Shown piece by piece: positions 24,074-31,665 of a DNA stretch of 34,302 nucleotides (the first letter of the stretch is position 1; each line of letters starts with the position of its first letter). The translations under genes were made by a program, and so were the position numbers. Below the pieces are notes generated by a model. The model had not been told where the DNA came from, ran no database searches, and saw only the letters and a program-made list of their open reading frames with translations. The stretch is from a virus: positions 1 through 34,302 of the IMG/VR virus record IMGVR_UViG_3300011114_000953. The stretch is one strand, 5' to 3'.

Positions 24074-24124
24074 AGAAGGTACCTTGAGAGGGTCAAACAG
24101 CCCTATTCTGGGGGCATCAGCCAA

Positions 24125-24172
24125 AAATCGGGGAGCAGCTGCCAGAAATCGGGGAGCAGCTGCCAGAAATCG
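24125..24172. repeat. Tandem 21-bp repeats
   Basis: Two perfect 21-base units (24125-24145 and 24146-24166) are followed by the first six bases of a third. Each contains the palindrome GCAGCTGC. The 21-base period is two helical turns. GCTCCC (24172-24177) can pair with GGGAGC in either repeat. Confidence 0.88.
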
Positions 24173-24177
24173 CTCCC

Positions 24178-24194
24178 GTCTAGTGTGACTAGAC
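24178..24194. promoter_or_regulatory. Operator-like palindrome
   Basis: GTCTAG and CTAGAC form a perfect 6-bp inverted repeat around TGTGA. It directly abuts the -35 box of the promoter at 24195, an arrangement typical of a repressor or activator site. The binding protein is unknown; the HTH proteins at 18704 and 31318 are candidates. Confidence 0.6.
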
Positions 24195-24222
24195 TTGCTT
24201 TTGCACCGTTAGAGAGTATGCT
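24195..24222 (+). promoter_or_regulatory. Candidate promoter for primase-helicase gene
   Basis: TTGCTT (24195-24200), a 16-base spacer and TATGCT (24217-24222). The ATG is 29 bases beyond the -10 box, with GAGAGGAC as ribosome site. Match to sigma70 consensus is moderate (3/6 and 4/6). Confidence 0.5.
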
Positions 24223-24250
24223 CACCCTCCCCCATCATTGAGAGGACACG

Positions 24251-27004
24251 ATGAGCGAGACGAGGTGCCTAGACGCGGCCCTTCTGTACGCTTCGCGCGG
24301 CTGGCAGGTCTTTCCTGTCGGCTCCGGGAAGTCAAAGAAGGAGCCATTTACGAAGAACGGTCTGCACGATGCGACGACGGACCCTCCGACGATTCGCAGC
24401 TGGTGGAAGAAGTGGCCCAGCGCGAACGTGGGCATCCGGACGGGGCAGGCCTCTCGTCTGGCAGTGCTGGACCTAGACGCGAAGGACATTCCGGTTGAAG
24501 TTCTGATGGAGGAGTGTGAGCGGCTGGCCGGTTCGCCCTTCCCACGGACGGCGATGTCGAAGACGGGAGGCGGAGGTCTGCACCTTCTGTTTGAGCTGGA
24601 AGAGGGACAGGTCGTCCAGAACTCCACGGGAAGCATCTGCAGGAACGTGGATACTCGAGGAGAGGGTGGCTACATCGTCGCGCCACCTTCGCTGCATAAC
24701 AGTGGGAAGCTGTACGCATGGGCGGAGGAAGACGGGGACACGGGTCTGGAGTCGGAGTGTCCGCCTGCAGCTGCAACGTGGCTGCTTCTCCTTCTGAAGA
24801 GTACGGGTACGACGGCGCGTGAAGAGCGGGTTCGGAACGGCGACCTAGGCGATGTGTCCTGGGTGGCATCGGCGCTGTTCAGTCTAAGTGCGTCGATGTC
24901 TTATGCGGACTGGTTCCGCGTGGGCATGGCCCTGCGCGATGTGCCGGACGGTTACCAGCTGTGGATGGATTGGTCAGCGACGAGTCCGAAGTTCGATGAT
25001 GAGTCTGCGAAGGTGCAGTGGGAGCGCATCCAGAAGAACGGCAAGTCGTTCATCGGTCTGGGTACGCTGTGGCATGCAGCGACGCAGGCTGGGTGGAAAC
25101 CGCCCAAGAAGGTCAAAACAGAGCCGGTCATGCCTAACTGGATGCTGGACGATGTGCCACTGCCAGAAGAGCCGTCTGCGAAGAAGGAGAAGGCCGCAGC
25201 GGAGGAGCCTGCAGCTGCTCGGACATACGCGCCTAACCTGCCAGAAGATTATGACATCGACGAGAACGGGCGTCTGGTCCGGGTGGCGATGGTCAAGGGG
25301 AGGGACGGCAAAGAGGTAGAGAAGCATGTACTGGTGTCTGACCCTCCCTTCTTTATCACGAAGCGCATCCTCGAGGTGACGATGGGCGTGGAGAGCCTGC
25401 AGGCGGAGTGGGACGACGAAGACAGGAGGAAGATACAGGTGGAGTCACGTCGGGTGTTCTGCAGCGGTAACGCTCTGCTGGGTTGCCTAGACTCTGGGAT
25501 ACCTGTGACCTCTGCGACCTCTGCGGAGGCAGTGCGCTACATCGGCGCGTCGGAGTCGATGTTACGCAGGTGTGCGCACCAGGAGCGGATGTCGCGCGTG
25601 CTAGGATGGCATGGCAAAGGCTTCCTGCTAGGAGAGGTTGCCATGGGCGATGCCCCTGCCTTCTTGAAGCTGGATGAGACAGGCGCGAAGGCCGTGTCGA
25701 TGGTTCACCAGAACGGGACGGCGCAAGAGTGGACGACGGCCCTGTTGCCCTATCTGATTGAGCATTCGACGCTGCGAGCGATGGTGGCATCAGCGTCTGC
25801 ATCGGCGCTGCTCCCGTTCCTTGGAGAGACAGCCCGGACCTTCTTTATGGACCTGTGCGGAGAGACAGGGTGCGGCAAGTCGCAGATGATGCAGGTGGCG
25901 CTGTCAGCGATAGGGTATCCGCTTGAGCTGGCGACGACCTACAGCTCCACGCCGATTGCGATTCAGAGTTATGTCAGCATGTTCGCTCACCACACGGTTG
26001 CGATTGATGAGACGAAGAACTGGTCTGAGCGTTTAGGTCCAAAGCACCTGTCTGCGCTAGTGTACCAGCTGATGAGCGGCCGAGGCCGTGACCGTGGAAC
26101 GACGGTGGTAGGAAAGTTCCAGCGGACGGAAGAGTTCAAGAGCATCATTATCAGTACATCGGAGTATCCGCTGTCGTCGATTACGGGAGACGGTGGCCTG
26201 CGCTCGAGGTGTGTGACGCTGCATGGGTTGCCATGGGGAGAGCAGTCGCCGCAGATGGCAGCGAAGATTGCGGACCTGCTGTCTCACATGTCGATGCATT
26301 ACGGCCATGCGCAGATGCGGATGGTGGAACATTTGCAGGGTCTGGACGATGCCGGCAAGAAGGCGCTGCGCGCATCGTGGAACCATTACCAGGCGGAGTT
26401 CACGACGCGTGCACTGAAGCTGTCGCCGGGGAATAAGGTGGCACCTCGTCTGGCCGGTTACATGGCGACGCTAGAACTAACGTGGAGGCTGCTGCAGGAC
26501 TTCATGGCGAAGTGGGTTGGAGAGGCCGCTTTGCCTGTGGACTGGTACGACATCATGGTGGGAACCGACGAGCTGTGGATGAAGGTTCTGTCAGCGGGAG
26601 CCAGCGCGGACCGTCCGCTTGCAGCTTTGGAGTTCGTCATGGGCCTTGTGGCTTTGGAGCCGGACAAGTTCGCGAACGTCGGAGCGAAGACGCAGGAGAT
26701 GCCGAACGGCGGCTGGATGGGTGTTGCGCGCGTGCAGGACGGAACGATTGCGGAGCTGGGTGTGGTTGTGAGTAAGCTGCGCGAAGTGTTGAAGCGTGCT
26801 GACTTCGACGCGGAAGGCGTCTTCAAGGCGTGGCAGCTGCGCGGGTGGTTGGAGACTGATGCGAAGCGCCTGGACAAGAAGGCGATGGTTGCAGGCGTCC
26901 GCGTGCGCTGCATGGTTTTGTCTAAAGCCGCTTTGAAGGAAGTCCACGGGGAGCCGGTGCCGGACATCCGCGTGGTTGATGAAAGGTTCGAAGATGTCGT
27001 CTGA
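24251..27004 (+). CDS. Prim-Pol primase fused to DUF927-like helicase
   Basis: A 917-residue replication initiator. Residues about 5-180 form a bifunctional primase-polymerase domain: DLD at 74-76, SKTGGGGLH at 103-111, and DTRGEGGYIVAPPS at 134-147. Residues about 215-283 resemble the PriCT linker domain (YADWFRVGMALRD, GTLWHAATQAGW). Residues about 360-750 are a DUF927-like ATPase with Walker A GETGCGKS (537-544) and Walker B VAIDET (583-588). It can prime and unwind DNA, so it could start replication while the host supplies the main polymerase. It has its own promoter next to repeats. Confidence 0.92.
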   Translation: MSETRCLDAALLYASRGWQVFPVGSGKSKKEPFTKNGLHDATTDPPTIRSWWKKWPSANVGIRTGQASRLAVLDLDAKDIPVEVLMEECERLAGSPFPRTAMSKTGGGGLHLLFELEEGQVVQNSTGSICRNVDTRGEGGYIVAPPSLHNSGKLYAWAEEDGDTGLESECPPAAATWLLLLLKSTGTTAREERVRNGDLGDVSWVASALFSLSASMSYADWFRVGMALRDVPDGYQLWMDWSATSPKFDDESAKVQWERIQKNGKSFIGLGTLWHAATQAGWKPPKKVKTEPVMPNWMLDDVPLPEEPSAKKEKAAAEEPAAARTYAPNLPEDYDIDENGRLVRVAMVKGRDGKEVEKHVLVSDPPFFITKRILEVTMGVESLQAEWDDEDRRKIQVESRRVFCSGNALLGCLDSGIPVTSATSAEAVRYIGASESMLRRCAHQERMSRVLGWHGKGFLLGEVAMGDAPAFLKLDETGAKAVSMVHQNGTAQEWTTALLPYLIEHSTLRAMVASASASALLPFLGETARTFFMDLCGETGCGKSQMMQVALSAIGYPLELATTYSSTPIAIQSYVSMFAHHTVAIDETKNWSERLGPKHLSALVYQLMSGRGRDRGTTVVGKFQRTEEFKSIIISTSEYPLSSITGDGGLRSRCVTLHGLPWGEQSPQMAAKIADLLSHMSMHYGHAQMRMVEHLQGLDDAGKKALRASWNHYQAEFTTRALKLSPGNKVAPRLAGYMATLELTWRLLQDFMAKWVGEAALPVDWYDIMVGTDELWMKVLSAGASADRPLAALEFVMGLVALEPDKFANVGAKTQEMPNGGWMGVARVQDGTIAELGVVVSKLREVLKRADFDAEGVFKAWQLRGWLETDAKRLDKKAMVAGVRVRCMVLSKAALKEVHGEPVPDIRVVDERFEDVV

Positions 27005-27014
27005 GGTAGCAGAC
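26999..27014 (+). other. Small hairpin overlapping the primase-helicase stop
   Basis: GTCTG and CAGAC form a 5-bp stem with a 6-base loop that includes the end of the TGA stop. No U-tract follows at once, so it is a weak terminator at most. The rest of 27015-27173 holds the promoter at 27088 and no gene. Confidence 0.35.
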
Positions 27015-27087
27015 TTCGAAGATAGCGCCTTTCCCATCTGAGTTCTGGAGCAGGTGAAGAAAGTTCGCTGTGTGTGTCGTTAGTAAG

Positions 27088-27116
27088 TTGACAATGTATC
27101 TTTGCGCGTCTAGGAT
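27088..27116 (+). promoter_or_regulatory. Strong sigma70-like promoter for recombination module
   Basis: TTGACA (27088-27093, perfect) is followed after exactly 17 bases by TAGGAT (27111-27116, 4 of 6). This is the best promoter in the window. It lies in the 170-base gap between the primase-helicase and the gene at 27174, and likely drives the long chain of plus-strand genes. Confidence 0.75.
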
Positions 27117-27173
27117 AGCAGTCCGCTAGAGAGATTCCCCATCACGGCCATCGGGCCACACCAAAGGAAGGTC

Positions 27174-27638
27174 ATGGACATCCATACCGACATTAGTCCT
27201 GTTCTGTCTCTTATCCCGCCTACTCTGACCATCGTGGCGCAGGTCCTGCCTCTGCCGTGGAAGGTCACTTACACCTCGGCCACGTCGTACTCTTTGAGTG
27301 CAGAGCGGAAGGTTGACCTGCTGCCTGACATGCTGGCGTATGAGACGCCCGGTTACCACAGCGAGAGCTGGAAGGTTCACTGCGTGGTTGTGATGGACGA
27401 GGTCCGCATGGTCCTGCAGGTCGGCACCCATGTCATGGACAACTTCGAGAGCACCTTCTCTGTTGGCTGGACGAATCTGACGACTGCAACGCCGTCGCGT
27501 CCGGTTCTGCGTGCACAGCTCGAGCAGGCTCTGACGAACGAAGGCGCAGCTCACGCTGTGACCAGCGTCATCGACGAGCTGGTGATTCTGATGCAGGAGC
27601 GTCGTGACGCCATTCGCGCGACGGTGTCCCATGACTAA
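27174..27638 (+). CDS. Hypothetical early protein upstream of exonuclease
   Basis: A 154-residue protein, first of the operon from the promoter at 27088, with a strong AAGGAAGG ribosome site. The N-terminal part is hydrophobic but Pro-rich (LIPPTLTIVAQVLPLPW). The middle is beta-like (VHCVVVMDEVRMVLQVG) and the C terminus is helical. Its last 8 bases overlap the YqaJ-type exonuclease gene, so the two are probably coupled. It may be a partner or inhibitor for host nucleases, by analogy with phage recombination operons, but nothing in the sequence shows this. Confidence 0.7.
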   Translation: MDIHTDISPVLSLIPPTLTIVAQVLPLPWKVTYTSATSYSLSAERKVDLLPDMLAYETPGYHSESWKVHCVVVMDEVRMVLQVGTHVMDNFESTFSVGWTNLTTATPSRPVLRAQLEQALTNEGAAHAVTSVIDELVILMQERRDAIRATVSHD

Positions 27639-28704
27639 GCCGCGTCACACTTACGCGAACAAGCAGGCCGTGGCTCTTCCTCCTGCGGAACACGGCAGCG
27701 CGCAGTGGCAGCTGGGCCGCGCAAACCACATCGGCGCGTCTGAGGTCGCTGCGGTTCTGGGTGTCTCCAAGTGGGCTGGCCTGCTGGACATCGTTCGGAC
27801 GAAGCGTGACCTGCGTGCAGGCATCGTGGACGAGAACGATAACGACGCAATGCGCTTCGGTCGCGACTTCGAAGAGTTCATCGTGCGGGCTGGCATGCAG
27901 AAGCTGGGTATCACGACGATGTCGTCGCCTCTAGCGTGGACGCATCCGGAGTCTCTGGCCTTCGGAGCAGTGTCTGCGACTCCTGACGCTCTCATCCTGG
28001 ACGAGCGGATTTCGTCTGGGTTCGGGGAGGAGCTTGTGGTTGCAACCTTTGAAGCGAAGGTAGACCGCAGCGGCGCAGACTGGCAGCAGGTGGACGAGTT
28101 CGGCTTCGCTGACCTCGAGCCGGGCGATGTTCGGCTTCAGTATTATCTGCAGTGTCAAGCGCAGCTTCTCGTCTGTGGATGCAAGAAGGGTTACCTGTGC
28201 GTGGCGACCGGCCTCGGATACGACCGCATCCACCTTCTGGAAATCCTCGAGGACAAAGAGACGCAGGCGACCATCATCGAAGCAGCAGAGGCTGCTATCG
28301 CATGGGTCAATGACAGCGCCGGCAGATGGCCTGCAGCGTCGGACAGCGACAGCCTAGCATCTCTGGCAGCGACCATCCGTCCGAAGGCGACCGACGACTC
28401 CATCATGGTGTCTGGTGCCGTTGAAGCAGCGATGGAAGAGTACACCGACTTGAACCGCTCCAAGAAGGTCATTGAAGACCGGCAGGACGCGCTGAAGAAG
28501 GTCATCGTGGCATACCATGCGGAAGGTCCGAAGCTGCACACGGCTTCCGGCATCAAGTCGTCGTTCACGCCGGAGTCTTCGAAGGAGGCCTTTGACGCGA
28601 AGGCGTTTGAGGAGGCGCAGCCTGCGATGGCTGCACTGTACCGCAAGACTGTGACGCGTTCTGGCGGGGCGACCATCACAGCGCCACGGGCGAAGAAGGG
28701 TTAG
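27631..28704 (+). CDS. YqaJ-type phage exonuclease
   Basis: A 357-residue nuclease of the lambda exonuclease/YqaJ, PD-(D/E)XK family. Visible motifs are GASEVAAVLG near 35-44, MRFGRDFEEFI near 74-84, ATPDALI with Asp119, the E-X-K element FEAKV (Glu141, Lys143) and YYLQCQAQL near 171-179. It should resect DNA ends to give 3' single strands for the RecT protein encoded three genes later. ATG 27631 overlaps the previous stop; a GTG at 27604 with an AGGAG site is an alternative start. C-terminal residues after about 260 are helical and family-variable. Confidence 0.9.
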   Translation: MTKPRHTYANKQAVALPPAEHGSAQWQLGRANHIGASEVAAVLGVSKWAGLLDIVRTKRDLRAGIVDENDNDAMRFGRDFEEFIVRAGMQKLGITTMSSPLAWTHPESLAFGAVSATPDALILDERISSGFGEELVVATFEAKVDRSGADWQQVDEFGFADLEPGDVRLQYYLQCQAQLLVCGCKKGYLCVATGLGYDRIHLLEILEDKETQATIIEAAEAAIAWVNDSAGRWPAASDSDSLASLAATIRPKATDDSIMVSGAVEAAMEEYTDLNRSKKVIEDRQDALKKVIVAYHAEGPKLHTASGIKSSFTPESSKEAFDAKAFEEAQPAMAALYRKTVTRSGGATITAPRAKKG

Positions 28705-28712
28705 GCCTTCGC

Positions 28713-28731
28713 GCTGGGTTCAATGCCCGGC
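28713..28731 (+). other. tRNA T-arm-like hairpin, copy 1
   Basis: GCTGGG, loop TTCAATG, CCCGGC forms a 6-bp stem with a seven-base loop like a tRNA T-arm. It starts nine bases after the exonuclease stop. The upstream GGTTAGGCCT, overlapping the stop, is also found before copy 2. No full tRNA cloverleaf can be built, because the bases upstream are codons. The same gap (28705-28788) also contains GTCGC/GCGAC, a second small stem. Confidence 0.55.
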
Positions 28732-28788
28732 TTCGCGCCTTTATTTCAACCCGTCGCAATGAAGCGACATTAGAACAGGAGAGAGGTC

Positions 28789-29478
28789 ATGAAGGTTCAA
28801 GAACAGTTAGCGTTACAGTGTGTGCTGATGTCTCTGCAGAACAGGGTACTTCCGAAGAAGGATGAGAACGCTGTTGAGTTTGCGCATCGTCTCCACGACC
28901 TTGGGTCTGGCATCCTTGCAGAGATGCTGATGGAGGCCGATGTCCTAGACGATGGTGAGAGCGGCTTTCCGATTTACACGGAAGCAGACGACCAGTCGGA
29001 GGAGTTTGAGCCGGAGGAGACGCTGACCGAAGGGACACGGATTCGTTACTACATCGACGAGGACGGCAAAGAGGACTGGTACAGCGTCAGCGAACCGTCT
29101 GCGAAGCTGGTGCCGATTCACGCATGCGTGCACTGCGATAAGACCTGCAGCGAAGGCGAGGTGGACGCAGTCTTCGGATTTCGGAACATGAAGCATGTTA
29201 CGTCTGAAGGGGAGTTCAGTGTGGTTCGCCGGCAGAGCTGGTGCCGTGAGTGCCGTCTGGAGGCTCTGCGTCAGCGGCAGGCTGCGCGTCTAGAAGTGAC
29301 GCAGGAGCTCAAGAAGGAGTTTGGCATTCCTGCCGGCATGCCTCCTGCGGACTTTGTGAAGCTGTTCCGGATTTTGTCTAAGGGCCGTTCGCCGTTGCAG
29401 GTGTGGCTTCAGAACGAAATGGCAATGAAGAAATGGGGACCCATCACATGGTCGGTCGTCCCGAAGAAGCCGGACTAG
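28789..29478 (+). CDS. Zinc-finger-containing hypothetical protein
   Basis: A 229-residue protein. Residues about 112-157 have a CxxC...CxxC zinc-binding layout (CVHCDKTC, then WCRECRLEALRQRQ) followed by a basic helix, a pattern shared with phage zinc-ribbon and HNH-associated proteins. The N-terminal half is very acidic, and the C-terminal 50 residues contain Trp-rich segments. It has GGAGAGAGG before its ATG. Position between exonuclease and RecT suggests nucleic-acid metabolism. No HNH histidines are seen, so nuclease activity is not claimed. Confidence 0.75.
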   Translation: MKVQEQLALQCVLMSLQNRVLPKKDENAVEFAHRLHDLGSGILAEMLMEADVLDDGESGFPIYTEADDQSEEFEPEETLTEGTRIRYYIDEDGKEDWYSVSEPSAKLVPIHACVHCDKTCSEGEVDAVFGFRNMKHVTSEGEFSVVRRQSWCRECRLEALRQRQAARLEVTQELKKEFGIPAGMPPADFVKLFRILSKGRSPLQVWLQNEMAMKKWGPITWSVVPKKPD

Positions 29479-29515
29479 GTTAGGCCTGTGGCTGGGTTCG
29501 ATTCCCAGCCGTCCG
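29471..29515 (+). other. tRNA acceptor/T-arm-like minihelix, copy 2
   Basis: GGCTGGG (29490-29496), loop TTCGATT, CCCAGCC (29504-29510) forms a perfect 7-bp T-arm-like hairpin. CGGAC (29471-29475) pairs with GTCCG (29511-29515), adding five bp to make 12 in all, with a 14-base bulge where a tRNA has its D and anticodon arms. The bulge contains the stop codon of the zinc-finger gene. It is not followed by CCA, and a complete tRNA is not possible. Confidence 0.6.
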
Positions 29516-29555
29516 CATTCCCCTGGTCAAAGGACCGCAACGAAGGAGAGAGAGG

Positions 29556-29951
29556 ATGTCACGCATTGCAGACGAGCATTACATCAAAGGCCGCGAACGG
29601 GAGCAGGCGCTCGAGTTCATGGAGTACATCGTGGCCTGTGCCGCGAACTACTTCCAGCGGAAGCATGGGCCTCTTCCGAAGCGCGTGGACGCTGTGGCGA
29701 CTCCCAGCAGGAAGCGGAACAGTCCGCGGAAGTGGACTGACCATCCTGTCCACGGCACGACCTTCGCGGAGATGAACCGGCAGATGACGACCATCCGCTC
29801 CACGCTGAAGACGCTCGAGTATTTGCAGCAGCAGCAGCCTTGGCAGACGCGAGAAGCGGAGATTGAGATGCAGAAAAAGTTGCTTTCCAATCTGCACCGG
29901 GAGTATGATTCTCTTCGCAAGAGCATCGTCGCTAGCGAGAGCTCGAACTAA
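29556..29951 (+). CDS. Hypothetical helical protein upstream of recT
   Basis: A 131-residue protein of unknown function. An N-terminal helical stretch contains two Cys-Ala-type positions (YIVACAANYF), a Pro/Arg-rich middle follows (TPSRKRNSPRKWTD), and a long Gln/Leu/Glu-rich helix ends it (about 75-125, LKTLEYLQQQQPW). The ribosome site is GGAGAGAGG. It sits between a zinc-finger protein and RecT and may bind nucleic acid or another early protein. No catalytic residues are recognisable. Confidence 0.7.
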   Translation: MSRIADEHYIKGREREQALEFMEYIVACAANYFQRKHGPLPKRVDAVATPSRKRNSPRKWTDHPVHGTTFAEMNRQMTTIRSTLKTLEYLQQQQPWQTREAEIEMQKKLLSNLHREYDSLRKSIVASESSN

Positions 29952-29969
29952 CCAACCGCAACCCCAGAT

Positions 29970-29991
29970 GAAGCCGCATTTCGCGGTCTTC
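29970..29991 (+). terminator. Weak terminator or RNA hairpin before recT
   Basis: GAAG-CCGC, loop ATTTC, GCGG-T-CTTC forms an 8-bp stem with one bulged T, followed by GTGCGTTTAG. The U-tract is poor, so partial attenuation or mRNA stabilisation is more likely than full termination. Confidence 0.35.
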
Positions 29992-30017
29992 GTGCGTTTA
30001 GACTAAGGACATTGACA

Positions 30018-30848
30018 ATGACAACCGAAATTCAGACACAACCACGCAAGGACCTCATCGGCTGGCTTGCATCTCCTGCGACCGTGGAAGAGTTCCGGAA
30101 GGCGCTCCCCGCTGTGATGACCGCAGAGCGCTGGACGCGTTCGCTGCAGACGACTGCACGCAAGAACCCGAAGCTGCTGCAGTGCTCTCTGGCATCTGTC
30201 CAGGCATGCATCATGACGGCGGCGCAGCTCGGCCTTGAGCCTAACGTGCAGGGCCTGTGCTACCTCATCCCGCGCGGCAATGAATGCACGCTCATCATCG
30301 GGTACGAAGGCATGCTAGCGCTGATGCGTCGCAGCGGAGAGATTCGGAGCTTCAGCGCGAATGTGGTCCGGAAGTCGGACACCTTCAAGATTGCGCGTCA
30401 CCTCGAGGTTCCGTTCATCCATGAAGAGAACCTCGATCCGGACGCCGACGACAGCATGGTGGGCGTGTACTGCTTCGTCCGCTTGAAGAGCGGGGAGAAC
30501 TTCATTGAGTACATGAGCAAGAAGCAGTGCGACCAGATTCGGTCGCGCAGCCAGTCTGGTTCGTCTGGTCCGTGGAAGACGGATTACGAGCAGATGTGCC
30601 GGAAGACGGTCATCCGTCGCGCGTTCCATTACCTTCCGAAGTCCACGGACATTGTCCAGGCGCTCGAGCTGATGGACGACGAAGAGCGTTCTGGTCAGAC
30701 CATCGACGCGACGCATGCTCCTCTGGAGACTGTGAAGCGTGGAGCTCTGCGGATTCCGATGGCACCTCCGGCCGCAGACAACGAGGTGGAGAAGGTGTCC
30801 ATCGACGTAAACGCGACTGACTCCGACGATAATGAACTGCTGCTGTGA
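30018..30848 (+). CDS. recT: RecT-family single-strand annealing protein
   Basis: A 276-residue recombinase that anneals single strands made by the YqaJ-type exonuclease. RecT family hallmarks are clear: AAQLGLEPNV in the region of residues 60-75, CYLIPRGNECTLIIGYEGMLAL near 77-100, and an FVRLKSG/EYMSKKQCDQIRSRS segment followed by PWKTDYEQMCRKTVIRRAFHYLP. The C-terminal tail is acidic, as in proteins that recruit partners. The ATG at 30018 is chosen over an in-frame TTG at 30012 because AGGAC at 30006-30010 is spaced correctly. The next gene overlaps by four bases. Confidence 0.93.
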   Translation: MTTEIQTQPRKDLIGWLASPATVEEFRKALPAVMTAERWTRSLQTTARKNPKLLQCSLASVQACIMTAAQLGLEPNVQGLCYLIPRGNECTLIIGYEGMLALMRRSGEIRSFSANVVRKSDTFKIARHLEVPFIHEENLDPDADDSMVGVYCFVRLKSGENFIEYMSKKQCDQIRSRSQSGSSGPWKTDYEQMCRKTVIRRAFHYLPKSTDIVQALELMDDEERSGQTIDATHAPLETVKRGALRIPMAPPAADNEVEKVSIDVNATDSDDNELLL

Positions 30849-31321
30849 GCGTCATGCGAGGGAGCCGGACCGCCTTTCCGGAACATAACTGCCCACACTG
30901 CGGCATGTATGCATGGGGCGCTGTGGAGTTCATAGCGTCTAACGGCGCGCAGCATTACCGCTGCGGCTGCATGGAGTGCGACAGCGAAGTCGTGGCATGG
31001 CCTGACCGCGTGCAGGAGGCCCTTCCGGGCATGTCTGACTGCAGGGTGGGAGACAGGTACGACCTGACGAAAGAGTTCGCGCTGTCGCAGAGCATCGTGA
31101 AGCGGGTCCAGTCGCCGGAGCTTCAGTATGCAGCTGCAGAGTCGTTCTCCGGTCAGACCTGCAATGTCTGCGGCGACCCGTTCGTTGAAATGCATCATTA
31201 CGCACCGAAGGAGTTCTTCGGAGTCGCGGAGGCCGATGCCTTCGGAACAGTTCCGCTTTGCAAGAAGCATCACGACAGATGGCACCAGGTCATCAATGAT
31301 TTCATGAAGAGGGCACGATGA
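30845..31321 (+). CDS. HNH-like zinc protein
   Basis: A 158-residue protein with two metal sites. The N-terminal portion has NCPHCGMYAW and a later CGCMEC, a zinc ribbon. The C-terminal portion has CNVCGDP, MHHYAPKEF and VPLCKKHHDRWH, the usual CxxC, HH and CxxH order of HNH endonucleases. If active it would nick or cut DNA, perhaps at recombination intermediates. It starts with GTG overlapping the recT stop (GTGA) and overlaps the next gene at ATGA; an internal ATG at 30854 is possible. Confidence 0.78.
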   Translation: MSVMRGSRTAFPEHNCPHCGMYAWGAVEFIASNGAQHYRCGCMECDSEVVAWPDRVQEALPGMSDCRVGDRYDLTKEFALSQSIVKRVQSPELQYAAAESFSGQTCNVCGDPFVEMHHYAPKEFFGVAEADAFGTVPLCKKHHDRWHQVINDFMKRAR

Positions 31322-31665
31322 TGACTGCAGAAAAGACAGACACCTTCCCGGAGGTGCGTGAGCTCATCCGGATGCGGACCTCGCAGGTTCACGGCAGTTA
31401 CTCTGCGCTGGCCATCTCCTGCGGTATGAGCAGGCAGCTGCTCTACAAGCGTGTGGAGTCAGCGACGCAGTGGCCTAACACGCACAAATGGTGGGTCTTC
31501 GTCCTGTTCCTTCACGACCCGCTGGACCGGCTTACAGTGCAGGACGCTCTGGCCGTCAGTGTGCCGTCGAAGGAGAAGGTTCAACACGGCCTGCATGGAC
31601 AGGAGGTCGTATGGGAAGAGTGCAAGAAGACGAAGGGGAACTGGCACCAGTGGAGGCGGGCATGA
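31318..31665 (+). CDS. Helix-turn-helix regulatory protein
   Basis: A 115-residue protein. A helix-turn-helix is visible at about residues 28-48 (SALAISCGMSRQLLYKRVES), followed by a Trp-rich segment and a helical C terminus with a WEECKKTKGNWHQWRR end. It may regulate early or replication genes; the palindrome at 24178 is one possible target, unproven. It is coupled to the HNH-like gene by ATGA and to the next gene likewise. Size is larger than Cro but smaller than CI; there is no cleavage domain. Confidence 0.7.
   Translation: MMTAEKTDTFPEVRELIRMRTSQVHGSYSALAISCGMSRQLLYKRVESATQWPNTHKWWVFVLFLHDPLDRLTVQDALAVSVPSKEKVQHGLHGQEVVWEECKKTKGNWHQWRRA

Larger units (their letters stand above)
23527..24250. 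other. Gene-free control region between divergent modules (candidate ori / packaging site)
   Basis: About 720 bases without a believable gene. From left to right: a weak late promoter, nested inverted repeats, a TTTTGGGG/CCCCAAAA palindrome (23841-23860), an alternating purine-pyrimidine GTGCGC-like tract (about 23882-23945), clustered TGGGGC motifs (23963-24073), a purine-rich AT tract (about 23978-24020), 21-bp repeats (24125-24172), then a palindrome and promoter before the primase-helicase. This layout resembles an iteron-type origin. Its position beside terS would also suit a packaging site. Confidence 0.6.

Noticed and set aside
58-24187. CTAGTGT as a shared promoter motif (643, 18651, 24180)
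   Set aside because: It occurs in three leaders but also inside coding sequence (59, 26059), about as often as expected by chance for a 7-mer.
23645-24241. Short open frames on both strands in the control region
   Set aside because: They run through repeats and alternating GC tracts, lack ribosome sites, and translate into repetitive Pro/Ala/Ser-rich strings.
29434-29515. Complete tRNA gene ending at the TTCGATT hairpin
   Set aside because: Upstream bases do not form anticodon or D stems, and they are codons of the zinc-finger gene.
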